A stretch of 8,770 nt of DNA from Verrucomicrobiales bacterium. GTDB lineage: Bacteria; Verrucomicrobiota; Verrucomicrobiia; Limisphaerales; UBA9464. The DNA is taken from contig DLVS01000155.1 in assembly GCA_003445095.1 (NCBI GenBank), forward strand, positions 1-8,770, given 5' to 3'. Shown here piece by piece: positions 1 to 7,477 of this stretch (position 1 is the stretch's first letter; each line of letters opens with the position of its first letter). The position numbers and the translations under genes were made by a program. Below the pieces are notes generated by a model. The model was not told where the DNA came from and searched no databases. It worked only from the letters and a program-made list of their open reading frames with translations.

Positions 1-2952
1 GCCCACGCCAAAGCGAGTTCGACGGCGTGGCTCAGGAAATGTGGCTCGGGCGCGAAGATCGATTCGCGCAACCAATACGGTCAGAGTCGAAATGCAATCC
101 TTCTCCCCTTCGCGAAACTTTGCTCGAATGGTGACCTCTCCAAACTTCTCATCCGGCTCCCGTAGCAGCAGCGTCGCGGTCTTCGGACTAGACCAAAGGA
201 TCCCGGCAATGTCTGACCCCTTCGATAGACTCCATTCAATCTTGCCCTCGGAAGGTACCCTATTGACCGAGTAGGTGATTGGCTTGTTCGGTAATAACTT
301 CCCACTAAATATGACCTTTGGACCTTCAATTTTGCAGCAGCTCTCGATTCTGCCGCTGACGGAGTACGGCGGACAATTACATCCCCAGCCTGCGAGGGTG
401 AGACCGGAGCCGGGATCGGTGAGGATGCTGGCCCCATCATTCGTGACGTGGCCGCTGGAGACGATCTCGAACCGTTCGGTGTCGTGGTTGAAGCTGAGAA
501 AGTAGGCGATTGAGCCCGGCGGTAGGCCGCTCATGTTCGGATACTCAATGGCCACCGGGTTGTTGGGATCGAAAGTTGCCCCGCCCGGTTGCAGGGTCCA
601 CGCGAAGGCCGGACTCGCCCCGTCGGGCATCGGCATTGGAATGTTGTCGTGATGGACTTGGTTTAGGGATACCCACGCCGGGTTCAAGGGAGTGACGGGA
701 TTGCCGTCGGCATGACGCATCGAGTTGGCTTTGATGGTCATCTTTAAACCCTCGATGTCCGGACAGGTCACCACTAAGTCGTTCGTTCCGTAATAGACGA
801 CTTCATTAGTCAGCCGCTTGCGCGGGAGCAGAACTGGCGTGGGCAGGGAGTTCTGCGCATTGGCAATCGCCACCACGGGATAACTCAAGGTCGGGAAGCT
901 GTTGGTTGGAATCGCATTGGTATAAAGCAAATTGGCGGTGCGGCCATCGACGTACAGGTGCCCCATGCCGCCGGGCACGTTGTCGAAACGAAAGCGGCCT
1001 TGACCATCGCTGAAGGTGCCGAGTTCGTAATTGCCCACCGTCAATCGGCAGTAGGCGTTGCCGACCGGATTGCTGGTGTTGTCCAAAACGAGGCCAGTGA
1101 AGTCGCCTGGTTGGTCCGGATCGCGTCCCACGCCATAGACGATGAACGTGGTCGGCAACCCGAACTGATTGGGGAAAGAGGCTTCGATGAGGTTCTGGCC
1201 GGCATCGAGTCCGGCGACGAAGCCGACGGCAGCGTGCCCGGTCAGGCCGGTGGCTATTACCATCTGAGTTGAGTGTAGAGAGTCGGGGAATTGAGAGATC
1301 ACCGAACCGTCTCTTCCGCCGGGGATCAGTCGGCCGCCGCCTTGGACGATGCGGAAGGTGACCGGCGTTCCGGGAACGGCATTGAGCCCGTCACTGACCC
1401 AGACGCGGAGGGGTTCAGCAATCTCACCGCCGGTTTCGATCTTTTGATTGTTGCCGCTGCCGATATTGATCTGTCGGGCTGGATGCGCCGTGGCCGAAGC
1501 GCAAAAGAACACCGCGTTGCTGATCCCGCTGTTCATCACGCAGACACGGTTGTTGGCGTTGCCGGCGTCGCTTCCCAGGGTCCACCAGACTTTGGCTTCG
1601 CCCGACGCGTCGGTTCTCAGAACCAGCTTCATGGCGCCATTGGTTCCGGAGTTGGGCTCGAGGGTCCAATCGGCGGAGAGTTGGTTGGTATCGAAGGGCA
1701 ACAAACGTCCGTCGCTCCGGGTGACGTCGAAAGTCAGTTCGGTTCCCACCAAGGGCGCGCCATCGGCCTGGGTGGCGCGCACGACGATGGGTTCGGCCAC
1801 CCGACGCCAGGCGTTGGTGGTTTGGCGATCACCCGACACGACGATCAAGCGCGGACCTTCCAACGGCAGGCGGACGATTTCCGAGCGTCGGGTGGTTCGA
1901 TTTCCTAGCAGATCCCCGGCAATCACCGTGATGATGTTCGTTCCCAGGGCAAGCGGTACCTCGCCGCGCTGATAGGTGCCATTGGGTCCAATGCCGACAT
2001 CCACATGGCCTCGTAGCGGACTGTTCTCCGAAAATTGAACGCTGGACAAAGGAGGTTCGCCTTCGGACGGCGAGGAATGCACCCAGACGTTGAGTCCCCG
2101 GTAACCACTGAGCGAATCGCCCACCCGACCCGCGATCATGGTTTGGGCATCGGTGACTCGGGAGAAGTTGGTCGGAAAGTCGAGAAATAGTTTGGGCGGC
2201 TGTGAGTCTTGCAGCACTTCGACGGGCTTACCGATACTGGCCACGCCCTGGGCATCTACGGAGGAGACGAAGAGGCGGTTGACTCGATTGGTGGCCAAGC
2301 GCACGAGCACGGAGAAAGCCCCATCGGCGCTGACGTCATTGGTGGCTAAGGCCGCGCCGCCATCGACGCGGACGTAGGTTCCGGCGGCGGAAGTTCCGCG
2401 CAGCTCCAGCAACGTCTGCATCGTGGCATCGGGCAGCGTGGTAAGGACCGGCGCTTCCGGCGCGTCGTAACGAAACGGGTCGGTCCCCGCGAGGTATTCG
2501 TCCTTGGTCAGTCGGCGATCACCGTCGGGATCGCCCACACCATCGGCCGCGTCCAACGGATCCAGGAGCGGACCACGTTCCAACTCATACACGTCGTCCA
2601 TACCGTCCTCGTCGGTATCTTGGGGAGCTGCGCGGAGGATTCGAGTCACCCGATAAAACTGGGCTACCGCCAAGATGGGCAGTCCATCGTCGGTCAACTC
2701 GGTCTGCGTGAGATCGCCCGCCATGGCTTGGGCGACCAGTGCGACGGGAGAGCGGATCAAACTCAGCTCCTCTCCCCGCCGCAGAACATAATATGAATCC
2801 GCCGCGTAAGGGATTCGCACCACCGGCCGCCCGGAGTCGTCCAAGCGGAAGTCGCTGACCACCAGCGTGTCTTGAGCTCGGGCGTTCGCAAGGGCGGCGC
2901 CGAAAAACGCCATTCCTAGCGCGAAAGCCCGCAAACGAGGATTTATCGTCAT
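1..2952 (-). CDS. Large secreted multidomain Ig-like/TSP3 protein, C-terminus beyond window
   Basis: I read this frame by hand: it is open from the ATG at 2952 to base 1 (984 codons), so the gene is partial at its 3' end. Residues 1-26 form a signal peptide (basic start, hydrophobic core, A-R-A cleavage before QD). Residues 112-160 hold calcium-binding thrombospondin-3/EF-hand-like loops (DTDEDGMDD; DPDGDRRLTKDEYLAGTDP). Residues 385-485 and 510-605 look like invasin-type Ig repeats (T-D-A-S-G-E-A then W-T-L-G; the second ends D-A-G-Q-N). Residues 617-668 resemble a carboxypeptidase-regulatory/CNA-B fold (F-T-G-L-V-L-D, then S-D-G-Q-G-R-F). Residues 715-857 are an unassigned beta-rich module ending P-G-S-G-L-T-L-A-G-W-G, followed by a Cys-rich stretch (C858, C860, C872, C873) and another Ig-like segment. 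It is probably exported and either surface-attached or released; binding or adhesion is inferred. No Shine-Dalgarno is seen. It lies 94 bp downstream of the kinase on the same strand. Confidence 0.85.
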   Translation of the reverse strand, partial: MTINPRLRAFALGMAFFGAALANARAQDTLVVSDFRLDDSGRPVVRIPYAADSYYVLRRGEELSLIRSPVALVAQAMAGDLTQTELTDDGLPILAVAQFYRVTRILRAAPQDTDEDGMDDVYELERGPLLDPLDAADGVGDPDGDRRLTKDEYLAGTDPFRYDAPEAPVLTTLPDATMQTLLELRGTSAAGTYVRVDGGAALATNDVSADGAFSVLVRLATNRVNRLFVSSVDAQGVASIGKPVEVLQDSQPPKLFLDFPTNFSRVTDAQTMIAGRVGDSLSGYRGLNVWVHSSPSEGEPPLSSVQFSENSPLRGHVDVGIGPNGTYQRGEVPLALGTNIITVIAGDLLGNRTTRRSEIVRLPLEGPRLIVVSGDRQTTNAWRRVAEPIVVRATQADGAPLVGTELTFDVTRSDGRLLPFDTNQLSADWTLEPNSGTNGAMKLVLRTDASGEAKVWWTLGSDAGNANNRVCVMNSGISNAVFFCASATAHPARQINIGSGNNQKIETGGEIAEPLRVWVSDGLNAVPGTPVTFRIVQGGGRLIPGGRDGSVISQFPDSLHSTQMVIATGLTGHAAVGFVAGLDAGQNLIEASFPNQFGLPTTFIVYGVGRDPDQPGDFTGLVLDNTSNPVGNAYCRLTVGNYELGTFSDGQGRFRFDNVPGGMGHLYVDGRTANLLYTNAIPTNSFPTLSYPVVAIANAQNSLPTPVLLPRKRLTNEVVYYGTNDLVVTCPDIEGLKMTIKANSMRHADGNPVTPLNPAWVSLNQVHHDNIPMPMPDGASPAFAWTLQPGGATFDPNNPVAIEYPNMSGLPPGSIAYFLSFNHDTERFEIVSSGHVTNDGASILTDPGSGLTLAGWGCNCPPYSVSGRIESCCKIEGPKVIFSGKLLPNKPITYSVNRVPSEGKIEWSLSKGSDIAGILWSSPKTATLLLREPDEKFGEVTIRAKFREGEKDCISTLTVLVARIDLRARATFPEPRRRTRFGVG

Positions 2953-3046
2953 AGTCGGCGAAACGAAGTCGTCAGGACCCAGTTCCTGTCGCCCTTCGAG
3001 CTCACCTTCAGTAAGCCACGCAAACGGCACACGGGTGTCATGAAGA

Positions 3047-5449
3047 TTATTGCGCGAACCGTGGCAGTCGCCGGCCGCCCTCCATTTGGTTTGCGCGTCC
3101 CCGAAGGAATTCAGCCTCCCGCAACTCGGCGGGTGCGCCGCCTCGCCCAACCACGGCGGCCAACCGACCCAGGATGGCCGGGTCGTCCGGTTGCAACGCC
3201 GCCGCCATCCGCAGCCCGTCCGGAGTTCCCAACTTGAGCAACGCCCGGCTCACCTCCGCCGCCTTCGCCCATCCGTCGGGAACTATCGGCCGCGCATTCC
3301 AGAAGCTGACTTGCGCATTGGGATCAGGGCGAACGATGGCCCCGCCGTCCGCAGACAGCGTGGTCGCCCATGGCAGCCACGGAGACACCAGGGGCCCGAC
3401 CAGGGGCGCGCCAGAATGAATCTCCCATACGTGCGAACGTTCGTCGCTGGTGTTGGTAAATAGCCGCAGACCGTCGGGGCTGAACCCCCACCGCCAAAGC
3501 GTGGCCGCTAACTGGATCGGCGAGGCGAGCAATTTCCCCGTCGCGGCATCGAAGATATCGATCCGATTGGCGCGATTGGCGATGAACACCCGCCCGCCAT
3601 CCGAACTGAAGCAAAAGGACCCGATGCCTCGATCGGATCGAATGACGCGTCCCGATGGCAGACCGTCTTGGGCTCGGAAGAATTCCAATTCCTGCACTCC
3701 GGGCTGACGATCCCGGATCAGCGCCAGCTCCGTTCCAGTCAGGGTGAATAGGCAATTTAAGGACGATTCACTGTTTAGGCGCTGGATGACTTGGCCGGAA
3801 TCCCCGTCCAGCAACAGGAAGATGTTTCCCGTGCAAACGACAAACAGTCGGTCTCCGGTAGCATTAAATCTTGCGCCCAGAACATTGGCGGGAACCGAGT
3901 TGGAATAGATGAGTGAAGCGCCGGAACTCGAGTTCTGCCAAAACTCTCCCGCGGAGTAAGAGCCAAGAAAATGACGTTGGCCGTCCGGGCGTAGGGCCGC
4001 GGCATCCACCATCGCCAAGACCTTTCCTTGTGCTTTGGGCTCTTTCGAGCGGGAATGTTCCCAGAGGCACCAATGACCGGTCTGCGTTCCCACGAGCAGC
4101 CATTCGCCGTCTTGGCTCCAGTCCATGACACGAATGGTGCCGTCGAGTTGAAGTGAGGCTTGGATGGCGAAGTTGTCGGATCGAATGACCCGCACAGCGC
4201 CCACTTGATCGCCGGCGGCAACCCAACGACCGCAAGGACTGACCAGCAGCGCCGAACACCCTCCGCTTTTCAAAGGAGTCGCGCCCAGCAGTTCGGCGGG
4301 CCGGACGGGCCAATTGGTGAGCAAATTGGCGAGCGGCGTCGGCGCGCGCCGAATCGGTAGGGCCGCCCGATTCAAGGCCACAGTCAGCGCGATCACGAGC
4401 AACACCGTCGCCCCAGACAGAGCCGCGATGGCCGGGCGCCTGCGTCCCTGTCGCCACATTCGTGCGGCCAGAGAAAGTGGCCGAGCCCGCACCGGCTCTC
4501 CCTGCAAGAATCGGTCGAGTTCATCTCGCAGCTCGGCCGCGGAGGAATATCGACCGCTGGGATCGTATTCCAGGCACTTGAGGCAAACCGTTTCTAAGTC
4601 TCGTGGAATGTTTGGATCAATGGCCCGGGGCGCAGGCGGACGCGATTCGACGACCGCCCGCAATACTGCCGCTGGATAATCGCCCACGAATGGAGGTCGC
4701 CCCGTCAGGCAGTGGTACAGCACGGCGCCGAGTCCATAGACATCGGTGGGCGGCCCTTGCCGGGTGCGACCGCCCGAAGCTTGTTCCGGTGCTAAATACG
4801 CCAGCGTACCGATGCCTTCCAGGGTCGACGTCAAGGTCTCGGCGGAACTATCCGCCAGCATCGCCACACCGAAGTCGGTTAGCCGGGGGACGTCCAACCG
4901 TTCCGCGTCGAGCAATACGTTGCTCGGCTTGAGGTCACGGTGGATGACCCCATGGGTGTGGGCGTGGTGGACGGCATCGGCCAGTGAACGAACAATCTCG
5001 GCGGCGTTCCGGGCGCTGAGTGGCCCTGAGCGCAAACGCTGAGCGAGGGTTTCGCCACGAACCAATTCCATCGTCAGGAACAGTTCACCGTTGGTTTCGC
5101 CGACTTCGTGGACCGTGACGATGCCCGGATGACGCAATCGCGCCGCGGCGTGGGCTTCACGACGAAAGCGCTCACGGGCCGCGTCGTCGGCCAGCGTTCC
5201 CGCACGCAGAGTTTTGAGGGCAATTTCGCGGCCCAAACCTTCTTGCTGGGCTCGCCAGACTCTTCCCATTCCGCCACTACCCAAGAGGTCGACTAGTGTG
5301 TACGACCCAAGTTTTCGGGCCGGGTCAGGATCGGCCGGGTTCGCCAACCCAGCCAAAGCGCCAACCAGCACGCAGCGAGGGCACACCCCGCGCCAATCAC
5401 ACGGCGCTCGGCACACTGGGCAGGGAGTGTTGAGGGCGTGCGACGTCAT
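3047..5449 (-). CDS. Membrane Ser/Thr protein kinase with N-terminal zinc ribbon and C-terminal WD40 propeller
   Basis: A Hanks-type kinase, about 800 aa from this start. Residues 10-26 form a Cys4 zinc ribbon (CPVC, then CPRC). The kinase domain covers roughly 48-315: Gly loop GSGGMG (57-62), ATP-binding Lys79, helix-C Glu98, catalytic HRDLKPSN (170-177), DFG (192-194) and APE (220-222). All key residues are present and it is an RD kinase, so it should be active. A single membrane helix lies at about 340-359, after a basic stretch, placing the kinase in the cytoplasm and the rest outside the membrane. Residues 403-720 contain about seven WD40-like blades (S-P-C-G-R-W, W-S-Q-D-G-E-W, F-S-P-D-G-L-R), followed by a short helical tail. 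An upstream in-frame ATG at 5512 adds 21 residues; I chose 5449 because family members usually begin just before the zinc ribbon. The gene follows the sigma factor on the same strand, and sensing by the propeller is inferred. Confidence 0.92.
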   Translation of the reverse strand: MTSHALNTPCPVCRAPCDWRGVCPRCVLVGALAGLANPADPDPARKLGSYTLVDLLGSGGMGRVWRAQQEGLGREIALKTLRAGTLADDAARERFRREAHAAARLRHPGIVTVHEVGETNGELFLTMELVRGETLAQRLRSGPLSARNAAEIVRSLADAVHHAHTHGVIHRDLKPSNVLLDAERLDVPRLTDFGVAMLADSSAETLTSTLEGIGTLAYLAPEQASGGRTRQGPPTDVYGLGAVLYHCLTGRPPFVGDYPAAVLRAVVESRPPAPRAIDPNIPRDLETVCLKCLEYDPSGRYSSAAELRDELDRFLQGEPVRARPLSLAARMWRQGRRRPAIAALSGATVLLVIALTVALNRAALPIRRAPTPLANLLTNWPVRPAELLGATPLKSGGCSALLVSPCGRWVAAGDQVGAVRVIRSDNFAIQASLQLDGTIRVMDWSQDGEWLLVGTQTGHWCLWEHSRSKEPKAQGKVLAMVDAAALRPDGQRHFLGSYSAGEFWQNSSSGASLIYSNSVPANVLGARFNATGDRLFVVCTGNIFLLLDGDSGQVIQRLNSESSLNCLFTLTGTELALIRDRQPGVQELEFFRAQDGLPSGRVIRSDRGIGSFCFSSDGGRVFIANRANRIDIFDAATGKLLASPIQLAATLWRWGFSPDGLRLFTNTSDERSHVWEIHSGAPLVGPLVSPWLPWATTLSADGGAIVRPDPNAQVSFWNARPIVPDGWAKAAEVSRALLKLGTPDGLRMAAALQPDDPAILGRLAAVVGRGGAPAELREAEFLRGRANQMEGGRRLPRFAQ

Positions 5450-5599
5450 GGATGATTGAAGAAAACTTCCGGCCACTCTAAACGAACCGTAGACGAGGTA
5501 ACGAGGCTCCATCTCACCACCATACGCGTAACCACGGGGCAGACCGATGGAGTCTCCTCACGTCGTCTCCTACAAAGTCTCATAGCCTCGATTCATGTC

Positions 5600-5616
5600 C
5601 GGACTTCGGAAGTCCG
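5600..5616. promoter_or_regulatory. 17-bp perfect palindrome between sigma factor and kinase genes
   Basis: The sequence reads CGGACTTC-G-GAAGTCCG: two perfect 8-base arms around one central base. It sits in the untranslated gap between the sigma factor stop (5651) and the kinase start (5449 or 5512). No T-run follows on either strand, so it is a poor intrinsic terminator. It could be an operator for a dimeric regulator or an mRNA hairpin (7-bp stem, 3-nt loop) that lowers kinase expression relative to the sigma factor. The symmetry is seen directly; the function is inferred. Confidence 0.4.
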
Positions 5617-5650
5617 TGCTCTCGATGATCACGCAAGCCGTGTCCCGATG

Positions 5651-6361
5651 TCATTCAGCGAGGGCCGCGAGCAGGTGGCGAATCTCGTCCTCCACCCGCC
5701 GCGAATCATCGAGGGTCGCCGCGACTTGTTGGCGGAATAACTCACGGAATCGACCCCGGAACGCGGTCACACGGTTGCGCAGGGTTCCTTCTTCGATTCC
5801 GAATCGTCGGGCGGCCGCGCGATGGGTGTCGCGGTCCGGATCGCCATTCAGGCAGGCCAACAGGTGTTGGAAGAGCTCGAGTTGACCTTCGAATTCGCGT
5901 TGCAGTCGGTCCGCGGTGGCATCCAGCAGGGCGCGGGCGCACTCACGATCAAAGGCGCGGTCGGGCGCCCGGCCATCCGCTGGCTCCAACGCGAGTCGAG
6001 CTTCGGGTGAAAGTCCATCAGGGAAGACAAAGCCGCCGGTGGGTCGTCGTTTCGCCGCGGCCGAAGCGCGAAATACGTCGGTGAGTTCATGGTCCAGCCC
6101 CGCGCGCAAAAAATCCCGGAGCCGCCCGCCCTCGCGCGAAAGACCACGCAACGAGTCATCGTTGAGGAGGCGCCCGAGAAACGATTGGACCGCGTCTTCG
6201 GCAACCTGCGGGGCCTCACCTCGTCGACGCGCATAGGCATAAAGTGGAAACCAATAGATCTTCGCAAACTCTTCTCGGGGGCCCCGCGAATTCAGATCGG
6301 CGGCGGCGAAGACCAACGTCCACCGAGTGGTCGCGAACACTCTGGGCGCATCGGAAGTCAT
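5651..6361 (-). CDS. ECF-like RNA polymerase sigma factor, kinase-associated type
   Basis: A 236-aa sigma-70 family protein that would direct RNA polymerase to a specific promoter set. The N-terminus carries the F-A-T-T-R-W-T-L-V signature of a sigma family common in Verrucomicrobia, Planctomycetes and Acidobacteria. Region 2 spans about 25-105, with the core-binding segment at V-A-E-D-A-V-Q-S-F (53-61); the first acidic residue of the usual D-A-E-D is Val here. A Pro/Ala-rich linker follows. Region 4 is about 137-215, with the helix-turn-helix at 180-208 (A-A-A-R-R-F-G-I-E-E-G-T-L-R-N-R-V). The short tail V-E-D-E-I-R-H-L is typical of the group. No anti-sigma gene is adjacent; the kinase lies just downstream on the same strand, so control by phosphorylation is plausible. 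The ATG at 6361 has no clear ribosome binding site. The family is recognised by motif only. Confidence 0.9.
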   Translation of the reverse strand: MTSDAPRVFATTRWTLVFAAADLNSRGPREEFAKIYWFPLYAYARRRGEAPQVAEDAVQSFLGRLLNDDSLRGLSREGGRLRDFLRAGLDHELTDVFRASAAAKRRPTGGFVFPDGLSPEARLALEPADGRAPDRAFDRECARALLDATADRLQREFEGQLELFQHLLACLNGDPDRDTHRAAARRFGIEEGTLRNRVTAFRGRFRELFRQQVAATLDDSRRVEDEIRHLLAALAE

Positions 6362-6466
6362 TAGCGGGGACGCGGCTATCTCGCAGAATGGACCGGGGCG
6401 AGCAAGGGGGAAGCGCGGTCTCTCTCCGAATCAATCTAAGGCACCTCTGCGGCGGACCATCATGTG

Positions 6467-7366
6467 TTAAGGCTTCTTCAGCCACCCGGAAAACTTCATC
6501 CAGTCCGCGGCCCGGTCCGGCCAAAACGTGGCTGGGTTATCCGTTCGACGCAGTCCGTAGCCATGCCCGCCTTGTGGATACACGTGCAGTTCGTTCGGCA
6601 CGCCCGCTTGCTTCAGGGCGAGGCAGTAAAACAACGAAGTCTCCATACGGACGGGATCGTCCTGGGTGATGCTTTGGAAGGTCGGCGGCGTATTGGTGGT
6701 GATCGGAACTTCGGGGCGGAGCTTGTCCCCATTGTCCTTGTCGGTGAGGTAAGCGGGATAAATGAGAATCGCGAAGTCGGGCCGGCAGCTCAATTGATCG
6801 GCCGCGTCCACCGCCGGATAGCTCCGTTCCGAGTATTGGTTGCACAAGATGGCCGCGAGATTTCCGCCCGCCGAAAACCCAAGCACTCCGATTCGGCGAG
6901 GATCGATTCCGAATTCTTTCGCCCGACTCCGCACCAACCCCAGCGCTCTCTGCGCGTCCTGAAGCGCCGGCGCATGATCCGGCCGACCGGCTCGTTTGGG
7001 CACTCGGTATTTCAATAACACTCCGGTGACTCCGATCGAATTCAGCCATTCGCACACTTCCGTTCCTTCCAGATCCCAAGCGAGAATGTTGTAGCCGCCA
7101 CCCGGACATACCAACACCGCCGCGCCGGTTTCCTTTTCGGCCGGCGGTCGAAAAACGGTCAGACTTGGTTTGAACACTTGTCCCAGTCGAATAAGGCGAC
7201 GTCCGGCCACCAGGTTGTCAGAGTCTTTCGTCAGATCTTTTTCCTCGAGAGCGGAGGCTTCATCACCCGGAGCCGTTCCAGGCCAGAGGTTGATGACGGG
7301 AATTGTTTGAGCTGCGAGCGGCAACACCAGGAGCGCTCCCGCGAGCAAGACTGAGAGGAAATGCAT
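6467..7366 (-). CDS. Secreted alpha/beta-hydrolase, acetylxylan-esterase-like
   Basis: A 299-aa protein. Residues 1-20 are a signal peptide (M-H-F-L-S-V-L-L-A-G core, cleaved near L-A-A-Q), so it acts in the periplasm or outside. The mature start V-I-N-L-W-P-G-T-A-P-G is typical of esterases often annotated as xylanase or acetyl-xylan esterase in Planctomycetes and Verrucomicrobia. The oxyanion-loop motif C-P-G-G-G-Y is at 87-92, the nucleophile Ser165 in G-F-S-A-G-G, a candidate acid at Asp236/237 (Q-D-D-P-V), and the catalytic His268 in G-G-H-G-Y-G. The triad is complete and the length is usual for the family. An upstream in-frame ATG at 7459 would add 31 residues, but this was rejected because the signal peptide begins at 7366. 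It is divergent from the sialidase-like gene. Removal of acyl groups from plant or algal polysaccharide is likely; the exact substrate cannot be told. Confidence 0.88.
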   Translation of the reverse strand: MHFLSVLLAGALLVLPLAAQTIPVINLWPGTAPGDEASALEEKDLTKDSDNLVAGRRLIRLGQVFKPSLTVFRPPAEKETGAAVLVCPGGGYNILAWDLEGTEVCEWLNSIGVTGVLLKYRVPKRAGRPDHAPALQDAQRALGLVRSRAKEFGIDPRRIGVLGFSAGGNLAAILCNQYSERSYPAVDAADQLSCRPDFAILIYPAYLTDKDNGDKLRPEVPITTNTPPTFQSITQDDPVRMETSLFYCLALKQAGVPNELHVYPQGGHGYGLRRTDNPATFWPDRAADWMKFSGWLKKP

Positions 7367-7477
7367 GCCTGAGCCTGACTTGGGCTGCGGGCTGATGGCG
7401 ACTGAGAAGATGAACCGACACCGAATCGAAGGTTTGCTCCCACGCCACCGGCAACCCACTCTCCCGTTCTTCTTCCT
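7367..7477. promoter_or_regulatory. Divergent intergenic region between two secreted-enzyme genes
   Basis: These 111 bp separate the starts of the hydrolase (minus) and the sialidase-like gene (plus), so promoters for both should lie here or overlap the coding ends. I see no convincing -35/-10 pair, inverted repeat or Shine-Dalgarno. The pyrimidine-rich tract just before the GTG (about 7466-7477) argues against a classical ribosome binding site for the plus-strand gene. The regulatory role rests on gene arrangement alone. Confidence 0.35.

Noticed and set aside
1291..1972. Plus-strand open frames of 174 and 205 codons
   Set aside because: They lie antisense to the large secreted protein gene, whose minus frame gives a signal peptide and recognisable domains. 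Their translations show no domain features.
2953..3046. Terminator or promoter between the kinase and the secreted protein gene
   Set aside because: Only a 4-bp stem with a 2-nt loop (ACAC-GG-GTGT) is seen, with no T-run, and no -35/-10 pair stands out.
3864..4457. Minus-strand open frame of 197 codons inside the kinase gene
   Set aside because: It is an out-of-frame shadow of the propeller part of the kinase, rich in Arg and Gly as expected from a shifted high-GC frame.
6464..7018. Plus-strand open frame of 184 codons
   Set aside because: It is antisense to the hydrolase, which has a complete catalytic triad; the plus-strand translation has no recognisable motif.
7367..7459. N-terminal extension of the hydrolase from the ATG at 7459
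   Set aside because: The extension is basic and low in family features, and a good signal peptide begins at 7366, which would be internal and unusable in the longer form.
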